Source: Lignipirellula cremea (GTDB lineage Bacteria > Planctomycetota > Planctomycetia > Pirellulales > Pirellulaceae). Taken from it: a DNA stretch of 64,000 nt. The stretch spans positions 496,001 through 560,000 of the forward strand of contig NZ_CP036433.1 in NCBI RefSeq assembly GCF_007751035.1, in the 5' to 3' direction. Under the pieces are notes generated by a model. That model was not told where the DNA came from. It worked only from the letters and a program-made list of their open reading frames with translations, and did no database searches. Both the position numbers and the translations under genes were made by a program. Within the stretch, counting starts at the first letter, position 1, and each line of letters opens with the position of its first letter. Below, one piece after another: positions 24,692-34,662 of this stretch.

Positions 24692-27375
24692 CCGATCTCG
24701 ATGAAAAAGCCCGCCAGGAGTTCGAATCCGATTGGCTCAAGGGAAGCCAAAGCGATATCGCCGACTATCTTCCCCGCTGTGAATCGCCGGCGTATCTCCC
24801 CACGCTGGAAGAGCTGATCTGTATCGATCTGGAGTTCCGCTGGCGTCAGCCGTGGAGGATTCGCACCACCGCGGAAGTCTCCCAGCCGACGTCGGCGAGG
24901 GAGCCCTGCCTGCTGGAAGATTATCTGGACCGCTTCCCCAAACTGCGTGAGCCGGCAATCCTGCAGCGACTGATCGAGCAAGAGGTTTGGGTGCGCAAGC
25001 GCTCGTCGAGTCCGCCCACGGCGGAAGAGTACCAGCGACGCTTTCCGGAACTGCAGTTGATGCCCTCTACCTGGCGACGCGCACTCGGCGACGCGCCCAC
25101 GGCCCCGCTCCACTCGACAAGCGGCGCGCCCGTGGCAAAGCGACCGGACGGCGCCGGGCCGTTCGGTCCCTATCAGCTGCTCAAAATACTGGGTCGCGGA
25201 GGCATGGGAAGCGTTTATCTAGCGCATCATTCCCCGACCAACCGCGAGGTGGCGATCAAGATTGCCAAGATTGAAGGCTTCTCAGCCAACATGCAGGAGG
25301 AAATCGCCAGGCGATTTCAAACGGAGGTTCGGGCCGCCGCGCAAATTTCGCATGCGAATGTCACGCCCATCTACGACGCCGGCGAAATTGACGGCGAGTT
25401 GTACTACACGATGCCGGTTATCGCTGGCGATCTGGCGGCGGAGACGCGCCGCCAACCGCTTACCAATGAGCGCGCGGCGCACGTGATCGCTCAGGCTGCG
25501 CGGGGCGTTGCTGCAGCGCACGCGTGCGGCCTGCTACACCGCGATCTGAAGCCTGCCAACCTGCTTTACGACGTCCAAAGCGACCGTGTGTTGATCGCCG
25601 ATTTTGGATTGGCCCGCATCCACGCCGCCCAAGAGCAGTTGACGCGGACCAACCAGCATCTCGGTACGCCGCCTTATATGTCGCCTGAGCAAATCCGCCA
25701 ACCCAAGGAATGCGACGCTCGGTCCGATATCTATTCCCTCGGCGCCACGCTGTATCATCTGCTTACGGGCAGGCCTCCCTTTCAAGCATCAACCCCCGTG
25801 GAAACGCTGCGACAGGTCGCCGAGGACGATCCGGTTTCGCCGCGTTTGCTCAATCCGCAAGTCGATCGCGACCTGGAAACGATCTGCATGCGATGTCTGC
25901 AGAAAGAACCGGCGTTGCGATTTCAAACGGCAGGCGAACTGGCTGATGATCTTGAGCGGCGTCAACGGGGCGAGCCCATTCGCTCCCGTCCACTGGGTTT
26001 CGCCCGTCGGCTGCTGCGGTGGCGACGCCGTAATCCCGTGCCCGCGGCTCTCTCGGCGGCGCTTGCCGCTGCGCTGCTCCTCGCGGCGGTCACGGCGGGC
26101 ATCGGATGGCGCTCGACCAACCGCCAATTGAGCCGCGTCGTCGCCAACAACCGACAGGGCCAGGCGGCGCTCAATGAGTTGTTCGCATTCGTCCGCACGG
26201 AACCCCTTTTTTCCCAGCCGGGGCAAGAGTTGGTGCGGGAAAAATTGCTCGAGCGCGGACTAGAGCATTACACCTTGTTGCTCGAACTTGCCGAGGAGAA
26301 CGAAAGCCTGCCGATCGACGTCGTCGCAGCACGCACGGCGAGGGCGTTGCTTGCGCTCGAATTGCACGGCGCGGAACCGGCAATCGCGCAGTTGGAGGCG
26401 GCCATTTCTAGCGGGAAAAAGTCGCCTCCCGCGCTGCAGCAAACGGCCGAGCTGCAGGAAGTGCTGGGCGACGCCTATAACGGGCTCGGTCAGGCCCGGC
26501 ATCGCCTGGGCGAATATCGACAGGCGGCGGTCGCTTTCGACCAGGCGATCGCCTTGCGCACCAAGGCTGCCAGGCATCCGACCGCAGAGTCGCAACGCAA
26601 ACTGGCGAACGCGCGGATGAACCGCGGTCTCACCGCTGCTGCAGAGGGCGACATTGTCGGAGCCAAACGCTTTCAAGAAGCAGCGCAACAGATGCGTCAA
26701 ACGTTACTTGCCCATACTGATCACGACGCCAGGCTGCAACGCGACTTCGCGCAGGGGCAATTTAATCTGGCCCGCCTGGAGCTGCAGCAAGGCGAGCCGG
26801 GCAGCGCCGAAGAACTGCTTGGTCAGGCGACGCTTCAATTCGAATCGCTTTCTCAACAGCACCCGACCGACGCCATGATCTGGCAACGTTACATCGAGTG
26901 CTTGTTGATGCAAGCCATCCTTGACCATCAACACGCCGCTCCTGCCGCCCCGCCCGTTTCCCCGTCGCTAAGCAAGGCCATCGAGCTTCTTCAGCCGTTG
27001 GTGATGCTTGCCCCCCATAATCGCACCTATCGACTCCGGCTGATTGAATTGCACCAACAAGCGATTGAGCAACTGCTCGCAGGCGGCCGCGGCGCTCAGG
27101 CGGAGCCTGTGTGGCAAGTCGTTGACGCCAGATTACTCGCGCGAATCGACTCTACGGATCAACAACCCGACGTGATTCGCCTGCGACTGGAAAACTTGCG
27201 ACAACGGGGTTTGATCTCCCTTGCCCAAGGCGACCGCACTCGAGCGAAAACGGAATTGATGGCCGCTGTGGCGGCATGGCGCAACGCAACGACACAATCA
27301 ACAAACGAACAACTGAAATCGGCGTCATCGATCGAAGAGTGGACCACACTGCAACAGTTGGCGGATTCGTTGTAG
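24688..27375 (+). CDS. Membrane Ser/Thr protein kinase with TPR region
   Basis: 895 residues. An N-terminal 150-residue region (FESDWLKGSQSDIADYLPRC...) precedes the kinase domain (about 159-430): GRGGMGSVYLA (glycine loop), VAIKIAK (ATP lysine), LLHRDLKPANLLYD (catalytic loop), IADFGLARI (DFG) and GTPPYMSPEQIR (APE-like). All catalytic residues are present. A juxtamembrane basic stretch (RRLLRWRRRNPVP) leads to one membrane helix (about 450-470), then a long helical region with TPR-like units (GDAYNGLGQARHRLGEYRQA). Coupled with the sigma gene before it by an ATGA overlap. Confidence 0.94.
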   Translation: MTDLDEKARQEFESDWLKGSQSDIADYLPRCESPAYLPTLEELICIDLEFRWRQPWRIRTTAEVSQPTSAREPCLLEDYLDRFPKLREPAILQRLIEQEVWVRKRSSSPPTAEEYQRRFPELQLMPSTWRRALGDAPTAPLHSTSGAPVAKRPDGAGPFGPYQLLKILGRGGMGSVYLAHHSPTNREVAIKIAKIEGFSANMQEEIARRFQTEVRAAAQISHANVTPIYDAGEIDGELYYTMPVIAGDLAAETRRQPLTNERAAHVIAQAARGVAAAHACGLLHRDLKPANLLYDVQSDRVLIADFGLARIHAAQEQLTRTNQHLGTPPYMSPEQIRQPKECDARSDIYSLGATLYHLLTGRPPFQASTPVETLRQVAEDDPVSPRLLNPQVDRDLETICMRCLQKEPALRFQTAGELADDLERRQRGEPIRSRPLGFARRLLRWRRRNPVPAALSAALAAALLLAAVTAGIGWRSTNRQLSRVVANNRQGQAALNELFAFVRTEPLFSQPGQELVREKLLERGLEHYTLLLELAEENESLPIDVVAARTARALLALELHGAEPAIAQLEAAISSGKKSPPALQQTAELQEVLGDAYNGLGQARHRLGEYRQAAVAFDQAIALRTKAARHPTAESQRKLANARMNRGLTAAAEGDIVGAKRFQEAAQQMRQTLLAHTDHDARLQRDFAQGQFNLARLELQQGEPGSAEELLGQATLQFESLSQQHPTDAMIWQRYIECLLMQAILDHQHAAPAAPPVSPSLSKAIELLQPLVMLAPHNRTYRLRLIELHQQAIEQLLAGGRGAQAEPVWQVVDARLLARIDSTDQQPDVIRLRLENLRQRGLISLAQGDRTRAKTELMAAVAAWRNATTQSTNEQLKSASSIEEWTTLQQLADSL

Positions 27376-27485
27376 CCCCGGAAAGAGAGCGGGTCGGATT
27401 GAGACAAGTTTCCGTCGCCGACGGTCGATAAATAGATTACTCAAAAGTTTTTTAAAAACTCCGCCCCCCAACCACTCATCGATTC

Positions 27486-28787
27486 ATGGCCAGACGGATT
27501 TGGCTTTGCTGGCTCGCAGCCGCATGCATTGCGGCGGCGCCTTTGGTTGGTTCTGCGCAAGATTTCGACGAGTCACCGAGCGCCCCTGCGGAATCGCAAC
27601 GCCCCCTGGCGGTGAACCCGTTCCCCGGTTCAAGTGCTGCGTCGCTGGTAGCTGAGACCGATTTCCTCAGTCCCTTCGCCAGTTTTTTTTCTCCGGCGCG
27701 GCAAGCTTCCACAACGATTGATCTGCAGTCGTACTACCGGTCCCCTTCGCGATCGCAGTTACTCGCCGTGCCGGAGATGTTCGGCGATTACCGCCGGGCC
27801 GGGCCAACGCTGGTGATTACTCCCGCCTCGGGCTTGCTGCCGGCTCTGGCAACCGAAATCCCCGTCGGCGCCGCGATTTCCGGTTTGCGCGCGGCCGAGA
27901 ACAATCACGCATTGCCGGCCGACCGGGTTTGGGCTTCTTTTAACTATTTTTCGAACGCGTACGACGTACAAACCGACGGCAGTTTCGGACTCACGCCGAC
28001 CAGCCGTTCGCAGTCGCTGTATCGTTCGGTCATCGCTGTAGAAAAACTGCTGGATTGCGGCCAAACATCGCTGGAAGTACGCATGCCTTTTGGTTCCGCG
28101 CTCAATACAACCGGCGTCGCTGGCGCCGGTGCGAACGTCGCGGGGTTTGGGGTCGAATCCAATAGTCTGGGGAATTTGAATCTGTTGCTGAAGCGACTGA
28201 TGTATGCTGATGAGTGTCGCGCGTTTTCGGTTGGCGTGGGACTGGAACTGCCAACGGGCTCCTCTGGAGCAATTACCTACGGCGCGCTGCATGCTACTGT
28301 GGATTCCCAGGCGGTGCATGTCGTGCCGTATGCGGCCTACACGGAACGCTCTGGTCGCTGGTTCGGACATGCCTTCGCCCAACTCGATATCGCGGCCGGC
28401 AGCGACCCCTTCCAGGCGACGCTTAACGGGGCGACGCCAGAGCTTGCCGGCAAGATTGACCAACCCGTTCTGCTGGGGATGGACGCCGGTCTCGGCTACT
28501 GGTTGCTGCAGCCTTGTTGCCCGCAAGGTCGAGGCTTAGCGCTGTTGTCGGAGATTCATTCGACGCTCCCGATCCATGATGACGACGACGATTTTGTCGC
28601 CGCCGGCGCCTTGGGAACGTTTGCGATCAACTCGCCGCCGCCGGCCTACGAGGTGCTGCATCTTACGGCCGGAATACACGCCGAACTGGGCCAAGGCTGG
28701 TCGCTTCGTTCCGGCGTTGTCTTTCCCATGCGCAAGGAACGAGTGTTCGACGCCGAGTATGTGCTGCAGATCAATCGCACTCGATAG
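27486..28787 (+). CDS. Putative outer-membrane beta-barrel protein
   Basis: 433 residues with a signal peptide (MARRIWLCWLAAACIAAAPL...SAQ). The rest lacks membrane helices and alternates polar and aromatic residues as in barrel strands: RVWASFNYFSNAYDV, QTSLEVRMPFGSALN, AFSVGVGLELPTGSSG, YAAYTERSGRWFGHAFAQLD, HLTAGIHAELGQGWSLRSGV. It ends YVLQINRTR. Resembles uncharacterised planctomycete barrel proteins. It lies 110 bp behind the kinase and could be part of the same unit; the spacer contains no clear terminator. Confidence 0.65.
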   Translation: MARRIWLCWLAAACIAAAPLVGSAQDFDESPSAPAESQRPLAVNPFPGSSAASLVAETDFLSPFASFFSPARQASTTIDLQSYYRSPSRSQLLAVPEMFGDYRRAGPTLVITPASGLLPALATEIPVGAAISGLRAAENNHALPADRVWASFNYFSNAYDVQTDGSFGLTPTSRSQSLYRSVIAVEKLLDCGQTSLEVRMPFGSALNTTGVAGAGANVAGFGVESNSLGNLNLLLKRLMYADECRAFSVGVGLELPTGSSGAITYGALHATVDSQAVHVVPYAAYTERSGRWFGHAFAQLDIAAGSDPFQATLNGATPELAGKIDQPVLLGMDAGLGYWLLQPCCPQGRGLALLSEIHSTLPIHDDDDDFVAAGALGTFAINSPPPAYEVLHLTAGIHAELGQGWSLRSGVVFPMRKERVFDAEYVLQINRTR

Positions 28788-28958
28788 CCGACGAAGGCGC
28801 TGTCCTCTCAAAGTTGGTAGCTCAGAAAACCGTTATGAGCGCCCTTGCCAAGGCGAAGCTTCGACTCGCCGGGAACCCCCATGGGAACGTTTTCATCGCG
28901 TGTTTCATGCGGAGCCTCAAATCCGAAACGCTGTCGCGCATGATCTGCCAAGGAACGA

Positions 28959-29046
28959 GGGGAAAATAACTTCGGTTTTTATATAGTGAGCCGAACGCGC
29001 TAGCGTCGGGCGGTTCTACTCCTGTGAGCCGAAGTTATTCTTCCCC
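28959..29046. repeat. 88-bp inverted-repeat element, copy 1
   Basis: Arms GGGGAAAATAACTTCGG (28959-28975) and CCGAAGTTATTCTTCCCC (29029-29046) are complementary apart from one extra base. Between them lies CCGAACGCGCTAGCGTCGGG (28991-29010), itself partly palindromic. The same core and arms recur at 40598-40982. It sits between the barrel gene and a decayed hydrolase. Confidence 0.75.
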
Positions 29047-29057
29047 AGTTCCCAAGG

Positions 29058-29753
29058 TCAGAAGTCGCCGTGGCGCAGCGGAAGGTGCTGCGGGAGTGTC
29101 AAATAGTACGTTCCTTTGGGATGGACCTCGATCGCCTTCTGGAGCTTCTCGGTTATCTCTTCTTCCTCCGGCAGACACCACTGCTTGCACCACATGCAAA
29201 TGGGTTGGCTATTCCTGTTGTACGTAGCGAGGATCACGTGCTCCTTGCCATAGGCCTGTTCTACGGCGTCCTGGAAAGCAACGACTGATTCACGCCTCAT
29301 GTTGGACTGTCCTGACAGAATGGAAAGATGCTTCGGGTTTTCGTCGGCTTGTTCACGATCGGAGGGGACGTTTGCCGGTTCCAGGGCCGCATGGTCGTCG
29401 GACGCCCTGGACTGAATCGCGCTCGTAATAACTTCGGCGACCTGCCTGGCCATTTTGCCGTACGCCGCGTCGGTAAAGGGGGCGGGCGAGAGCCTTTCTA
29501 ACTCGGGCAGGACCAGGGCATGAAGGTCATTGACTTGAATCTGATGCTTCTTCATTACGTGCTGGGCCGCGTCGAGATACTCCCTCTCGATCTCAGGCGT
29601 GATCTTGAACTCGGTCTTGCATCGGTTGAGCATCGTCGCCTCGGCCTCGGGGCACATGGATGCCCCAGTCCTGGCGTGGGGGACTGGTTTCGTCCGTTTC
29701 AATTGGAGTCGCGGCATTAGATTTGCATGTAACAGGCCGAAGTGTGATTGCAT
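29058..29753 (-). pseudogene. Fused fragments of two SGNH hydrolases
   Basis: The first half resembles the C-terminal end of a planctomycete SGNH hydrolase: KPVPHARTGAS, EYLDAAQHVMKKHQIQVNDL, HALVLPELERL. The second half begins like the N-terminal of a sialate-O-acetylesterase-type SGNH protein: KHLSILSGQSNMRRESVVAF, VEQAYGKEHVILATYNRNSQP. The order is reversed relative to a normal protein, so two gene ends were joined, and neither half has a full catalytic set. The frame is open, but I treat it as a remnant. The inverted-repeat element lies at its 3' end. Confidence 0.6.
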
Positions 29754-30052
29754 TGGCGGCTTGGAGATGACAATAGCGATTCGACGCTCCGGCTCGGCGG
29801 ATCTGGCAAGAGTGAATGATGCTTACGGATGAGGGCCTGTCGCCATGAACGTACGTCCATTCGACGGTTCAGGCCTGGCGCTGAAAATTGCTGGCTTGTA
29901 ATTTCTCGATTCGCTGGGAGGAGAGATTGCGGGCGTTTTGCTCAAGCGATTGGCCTGGTCGGAAGAGCCGAGCTAATACCCGCGGAGTGCTCGCGCCTTG
30001 GGACTTGCCGCGGTAGAATGATCCAATCTTTAGCCTGGGGGAGAGAATCGAC

Positions 30053-31582
30053 GTGACCATGAGTTCTGATGACCACAGCGCGCGCGATTTTGAATCGCTT
30101 TCCGATCGTGAGGCACGCTTGCGCGCTATCCTGGAAACGTCGGTCGAAGGAATTATTACGATTGACGAACGTGGCCTCATTGAATCCATGAACCTGAGCG
30201 CGGAACAAATGTTTGGTTATTCCGAGGCGGCAGTCCTGGGCAAGAATGTCACCCTGTTAATGCCGCCGCCTTATAGCGAGGATCATGACGCCTATATAGC
30301 CAAATACCTGCAAACGGGTGAGAAAAAGATCATCGGCATTGGGCGGAATGTGCTAGGCCGCCGCAGCGATGGCGCTACCTTTCCGATGCATCTTTCCGTG
30401 AGCGAGGTGCGGCTTTCCAGAGGGCGTTTTTTTACGGGGTTTGTGTACGACCTGAGCGAGCACGTCGCGACGGAGACCAAGGCGCTTCGCCTGGGGCGGA
30501 TTCTCGAAGATTCCCTGAACGAAATTTACATGTTCGACGCGCGCACGCTTAAGTTGTTGACCGTGAATCGGGGCGCCCGGGAGAATCTGGGCTATTCGAT
30601 GGAAGAGCTTTTGGAAATGACACCGCTCCATTTCAAAACGGAATTCACTCCCGAACAGTTCGACGCGATCCTTCTTCCGCTGCGAGATCGCCAGGTCCGC
30701 GTGGTGGAATTCGAAACCATCCACCAGCGCAAAGACGGCAGCCGCTACCCGGTTGAAGTACGCTTGCAATTGGATCCGCGTTCCGACGATCCTGTGTTTG
30801 TGGCAATCGTTTCCGACATTTCCGAACGGAAGAAATTCCAGCAGGAACTCGAAGGCCTGGTGGGCGAACGCACCCGTCAACTGGAAGCGGCCCAGGAAGA
30901 GTTGATTCGCAAAGAGCGACTGGCTACCCTTGGCAAGCTGGCCGGGGGCGTGGCGCATGAGATCCGCAATCCGCTGGGCGTGATTCGCAACGCGGCTTAC
31001 TTTCTTCAGCAGGCGTCCAACGACACCGACGAAGACGTACGCGAATCTTTTAACGAAATTGAACGGGCGCTGAATTCCTCCAATCATATCGTGGGAGAGT
31101 TGCTCGACTATGCACGGGATCCGCAGCCGAACCACACGGCGTTTTCAGCCGACGAGGCGCTCGCGAATGCGCTCGCCGCGTTTCGTGTGCCGCAGTCGAT
31201 TCATCTGGTGAAGGAGTCCCAGCCGGGACTGGACTGCATCGGCGATCAAGGCCAGATTGAGCGAATTTTGTTTAACCTGCTGAACAACGCCATTCAGGCA
31301 ATGCCGCATGGGGGGACCCTTGCCATCGATTGCCGTGGCGCTGAGAATACGGTTGTGTTTGAAATTGCCGACACGGGAGTCGGTATTCCTTCCGAGCAAT
31401 TGAGTCAAATCTTTGATCCGCTATTCACGCGGAAAGCAAAGGGAATCGGTCTGGGCCTGGCGATTTCGCAGCGCTACGCGGATTTGAACCGGGCAGCCAT
31501 TCATGTTGAGAGCGCGCCCGGTCAGGGGTCGACCTTTCGGCTGACGTTGCCTCGCGTTCTCGAGCCCGGAAAAGCCGACTAA
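30053..31582 (+). CDS. PAS-domain sensor histidine kinase
   Basis: 509 residues, no membrane segment, hence a cytoplasmic sensor. PAS 1 at about 20-130 (LRAILETSVEGIITIDERGL, SAEQMFGYSEAAVLGKNV: FixL-like), PAS 2 at about 150-265, a short coiled coil, then HisKA with LAGGVAHEIRNPLGVI (His about 301) and the ATPase domain (NLLNNAIQAM, DTGVGIPSEQL, GIGLGLAIS). A GTG at 30053 with GGGGGAG 9 bases upstream is preferred over the ATG at 30059. Seven bases precede the next kinase gene. The FixL-like PAS suggests oxygen or redox sensing; whether it binds heme is not known. Confidence 0.92.
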   Translation: MTMSSDDHSARDFESLSDREARLRAILETSVEGIITIDERGLIESMNLSAEQMFGYSEAAVLGKNVTLLMPPPYSEDHDAYIAKYLQTGEKKIIGIGRNVLGRRSDGATFPMHLSVSEVRLSRGRFFTGFVYDLSEHVATETKALRLGRILEDSLNEIYMFDARTLKLLTVNRGARENLGYSMEELLEMTPLHFKTEFTPEQFDAILLPLRDRQVRVVEFETIHQRKDGSRYPVEVRLQLDPRSDDPVFVAIVSDISERKKFQQELEGLVGERTRQLEAAQEELIRKERLATLGKLAGGVAHEIRNPLGVIRNAAYFLQQASNDTDEDVRESFNEIERALNSSNHIVGELLDYARDPQPNHTAFSADEALANALAAFRVPQSIHLVKESQPGLDCIGDQGQIERILFNLLNNAIQAMPHGGTLAIDCRGAENTVVFEIADTGVGIPSEQLSQIFDPLFTRKAKGIGLGLAISQRYADLNRAAIHVESAPGQGSTFRLTLPRVLEPGKAD

Positions 31583-31589
31583 TTACGCC

Positions 31590-33053
31590 ATGAATTCAGA
31601 CCTTTGCATCCTGATCGTGGATGATGAGCCCGACCTGGCCAACAGCGTCCGCCGAATTCTCCGTTTGGACGGGTACCAGGTGGAAATCGCAACGTCGCTC
31701 GCGGAATTGCTGGATCGCGATAACTGGTCGGATTACTTCGCCATTTTGCTGGACCGTCGGCTGCCCGATGGCAACGCGGATCAGATTCTGCCTGTGCTGA
31801 ACGAATTGGCGCGCGACACGGCGGTGATCATGATCACCGCCTATGCGGATCTGGAAGGGGCGTTAATCGCGCTGCGTCATGGCGCGGAAGATTTCTTCCT
31901 GAAGCCCGTCGACCCAGAGCATTTGCGGGCCCGCCTGAAGCGTCTGGCGGATCTGCGACGGGTGGAAAGCGAACTGAAGCGGGAACGAGCATTCGCACAG
32001 ATTGTTCTCGACACAACCCAGGCGCTGATCCTGGTGCTCAATGGCGAAGGCCGGGTGCTGCGTCTCAACCGTTACTTTGAAAGCTTGAGCGGCTACCGCC
32101 AGGAGGAACTCGTAGGCAAGTCGGTCGACTCCATTCTTCGTCCTGATCCGAAGGAACTGCCTGGCGAGTCTCCCGAGCAGGCGCCTTCGCTTCCGAGGCT
32201 GCATCCAGGCTCGTTACATAAGCTGCGTTTCAAGTCCGGGCAGGAATGCGATGTCGCCTGGTGGACCGCCCCGCTGAAAAACGAGCAAGGTCAAATCACC
32301 GAATTAATTTGCGCCGGCATGAATATGACGGAGTATAACCGTCTGCAGGAAAAGCTTATTCAATCCGAGCGACTGGCGGCGATCGGCGAAGCAATGGCCG
32401 GCTTGACCCATGAAAGCCGGAACGCTTTGCAACGCAGCCAGGCCTGCCTGGACCTGTTAGCAGATCGGCTCGACGATCAGCCTGGTTCGCTTGAGTTGCT
32501 CGAATCGATCCAGCGTGCGCAGGACGATCTCTATCGCCTTTACGAAGAGGTACGCGCCTATGCCGCTCCGATCCACGTGCGGCCGCAACGCTGCGACGTC
32601 GGCGAAATCCTGCGCAAAGCATGGTGCGACACCGCCGTCATGCGCGAGGGTCGAGACGCCAGCCTGGAAGAACACACCACAGAGGTCGATCTTCACTGTG
32701 AGGTCGATGCGTTTGCGCTAGGACAGGTGTTCCGCAACATTCTCGAGAACGCCGTGCAGGCGTGCAGTGATCCTGTACGCATCGAAGTGGAGTACGCCGC
32801 CACGACCGGAACGGCGGCGCCCTCGCTGTCGATTACGATTGGCGACAATGGCCCCGGCCTGCCTCCCCAGCATGTGGATCGGGTATTCGATTCGTTCTTC
32901 ACGACCAAGACCGAAGGAGCCGGTCTGGGCATGGCGATCGCCCGCCGCATTTTGCAAGCCCACGACGGTCAGATTATCGCCCGTTCGTCCCGCGGCGGCG
33001 GAGCCGAGTTTGTTACAACGTTGCCCAGAAAATCAGGAGAGTCATTGCACTAA
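31590..33053 (+). CDS. Receiver-PAS-histidine kinase hybrid
   Basis: 487 residues. Receiver at 1-120: ILIVDDEPDLANSVRRIL, phospho-Asp in ILLDRRLPDG (about 52), Thr/Lys positions in VIMITAYADLE and FFLKPVDPEHL. PAS at about 130-250. HisKA with GLTHESRNALQRS (His about 272, a variant of HExRNPL), ATPase at about 370-480 (NILENAVQACSD, GDNGPGLP, GAGLGMAIARRIL). The receiver is at the N-terminus, so a phosphate from another kinase may set its activity. Cotranscribed with the PAS kinase upstream. Confidence 0.92.
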   Translation: MNSDLCILIVDDEPDLANSVRRILRLDGYQVEIATSLAELLDRDNWSDYFAILLDRRLPDGNADQILPVLNELARDTAVIMITAYADLEGALIALRHGAEDFFLKPVDPEHLRARLKRLADLRRVESELKRERAFAQIVLDTTQALILVLNGEGRVLRLNRYFESLSGYRQEELVGKSVDSILRPDPKELPGESPEQAPSLPRLHPGSLHKLRFKSGQECDVAWWTAPLKNEQGQITELICAGMNMTEYNRLQEKLIQSERLAAIGEAMAGLTHESRNALQRSQACLDLLADRLDDQPGSLELLESIQRAQDDLYRLYEEVRAYAAPIHVRPQRCDVGEILRKAWCDTAVMREGRDASLEEHTTEVDLHCEVDAFALGQVFRNILENAVQACSDPVRIEVEYAATTGTAAPSLSITIGDNGPGLPPQHVDRVFDSFFTTKTEGAGLGMAIARRILQAHDGQIIARSSRGGGAEFVTTLPRKSGESLH

Positions 33054-33109
33054 CCGAGCGTCCGCACACGGTGCTGCAGGCAGTGAGCTTGTGTTAGTCG
33101 GTGTACTTT

Positions 33110-34468
33110 TTAGTCGATGTACTCGGCCTGGTCGATTTCGTACTTTTCCAACAGGCGGTACAGGCTGCGACGGCTTACGCCAAGGACTTTGGCGGCTTGC
33201 ATTTTGTTGCCGCGTTCTCGTCGCATCGCCTGCACGACCAGACTCCGATTGACGGTTGCCAGGTCGGCTTCGGGCTGAAGCGTTTTGGGAAGACCGTGGC
33301 TGTGCGGGACGAGCACCTCTTGCGGCAGGTTGCGCAAGCAGATCCATTCCTCGTCGGCTAACAACTTGGCCCTTTCAATGGCGTTCATCAGCTGCCGCAC
33401 ATTGCCGGGCCAGTCATATTTTTGCATCGCCTCCAGGGCGGCGGGCTCCCATTCCCAGCCGGGGCCGGTAAACTTGTCGGCCAGCAGCCGCACATCGTCG
33501 CCGCGTTCCCGCAAAGGCGGCAAAGGAATCGTCAGAACGTTAATCCGGTAATAAAGGTCTTCGCGGAATCGTTTGGCCGCGACTTCGTCGGCCAGGTTGC
33601 GGTTGGTGGCGGCCAGAATTCGCACCTGCACGCGGCAATCCTTGACCGATCCCACGCGGCGCATCCAGCCGTCTTCCAGAACGCGTAACAGTTTCGGCTG
33701 CAGGGTTGGCGACAACTCGCCGATTTCGTCGATGAAAAGCGTGCCGCCGTCGGCAATCTCAAACAGGCCTTCTTTGGCCGTAACGGCGCCGGTAAACGAA
33801 CCTTTCTCGTGGCCGAACAACTCACTTTCCAGCAGGGCTTCCGGCAGAGCCGCGCAGTTAATGACGACCAGCGGCTGCCTCGCCAAGGGGCCGGCCTGAT
33901 GAATCGCTTTGGCGACCAGCTCCTTGCCGGTTCCGCTTTCGCCTTGAATCAGAATCGGTTTGTCGGTCGGACCCACCCGTTCGATCAGACGAAAAACCTC
34001 GCGCATGGCGGGAGACTCGCCGACCATCCCTTCCGTCCTCGCTTGCGTTCGCTCGATCACGGCCCGCAGCTGGCGATTTTCTTTGCGAATGCGGCCCGCT
34101 TCCGCTGCTTTGTCGACAACCGCCGCCAGATGCTTGAAACGCACCGGTTTGGTGAGAAAGTCATGAGCGCCGAGCTTCATCGCCTCGACGGCGATTTCAA
34201 TGGTGCCATGTCCGGTGAGCATCACCACTTCGATTTCGGGATTGCTTTCCCGCAACTTCGTCAGGAGCTCGATACCCGACATGCCCGGCATCGACATGTC
34301 GAGAATGGCGACTTGAAAAGCCTGCTTCTGAACCTGTTCCAGCGCCTCTGCTCCGCTGGCGGCTGCGGCCGTATGGTAGCCGTGTTCTTGAAAGTACTGG
34401 GCTGACCGCTTACGAATTTCGTCGTCGTCGTCGACGATTAGCAAGTCGACAGGGCGTTCGTTATCCAT
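33110..34468 (-). CDS. NtrC-family sigma-54-dependent response regulator
   Basis: 452 residues. Receiver (about 8-120; phospho-Asp in AILDMSMPGMSGIELL), AAA+ domain (about 135-375) with Walker A GESGTGKELVAKA, and the sigma-54 contact loop GSFTGA in place of the canonical GAFTGA, then GTLFIDEIGELSP (Walker B). C-terminal Fis-type helix-turn-helix: NKMQAAKVLGVSRRSLYRLL. ATG at 34468 (MDNERPVDLLIVDD) is chosen because the receiver begins directly. Convergent with the two kinases and upstream of the stress genes, its likely partners and targets. Confidence 0.94.
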   Translation of the reverse strand: MDNERPVDLLIVDDDDEIRKRSAQYFQEHGYHTAAAASGAEALEQVQKQAFQVAILDMSMPGMSGIELLTKLRESNPEIEVVMLTGHGTIEIAVEAMKLGAHDFLTKPVRFKHLAAVVDKAAEAGRIRKENRQLRAVIERTQARTEGMVGESPAMREVFRLIERVGPTDKPILIQGESGTGKELVAKAIHQAGPLARQPLVVINCAALPEALLESELFGHEKGSFTGAVTAKEGLFEIADGGTLFIDEIGELSPTLQPKLLRVLEDGWMRRVGSVKDCRVQVRILAATNRNLADEVAAKRFREDLYYRINVLTIPLPPLRERGDDVRLLADKFTGPGWEWEPAALEAMQKYDWPGNVRQLMNAIERAKLLADEEWICLRNLPQEVLVPHSHGLPKTLQPEADLATVNRSLVVQAMRRERGNKMQAAKVLGVSRRSLYRLLEKYEIDQAEYID

Positions 34469-34662
34469 GAAAAAGGTCCGTCTTGAAGAACAAAAAATCG
34501 GGGCGCCCGCCCCAGCTTCAGCCATTGGAATTGTCATAACAAGCCTGCGGCTTCCGGTTTTCTGGTGGGACATTGGCCAGCAGGCCGCATCGCAAAACCC
34601 AAGGGCTGAACCACTCCAGCATTGCGATCAAACGCCTGCTTGCACCGAAGTAACGACCATCT

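Noticed and set aside
29876-29895. Sigma-54-like TGGCGCT...TTGCT before the PAS kinase
   Set aside because: The spacing between GG and GC is 11 instead of 10, which normally abolishes use by sigma-54.
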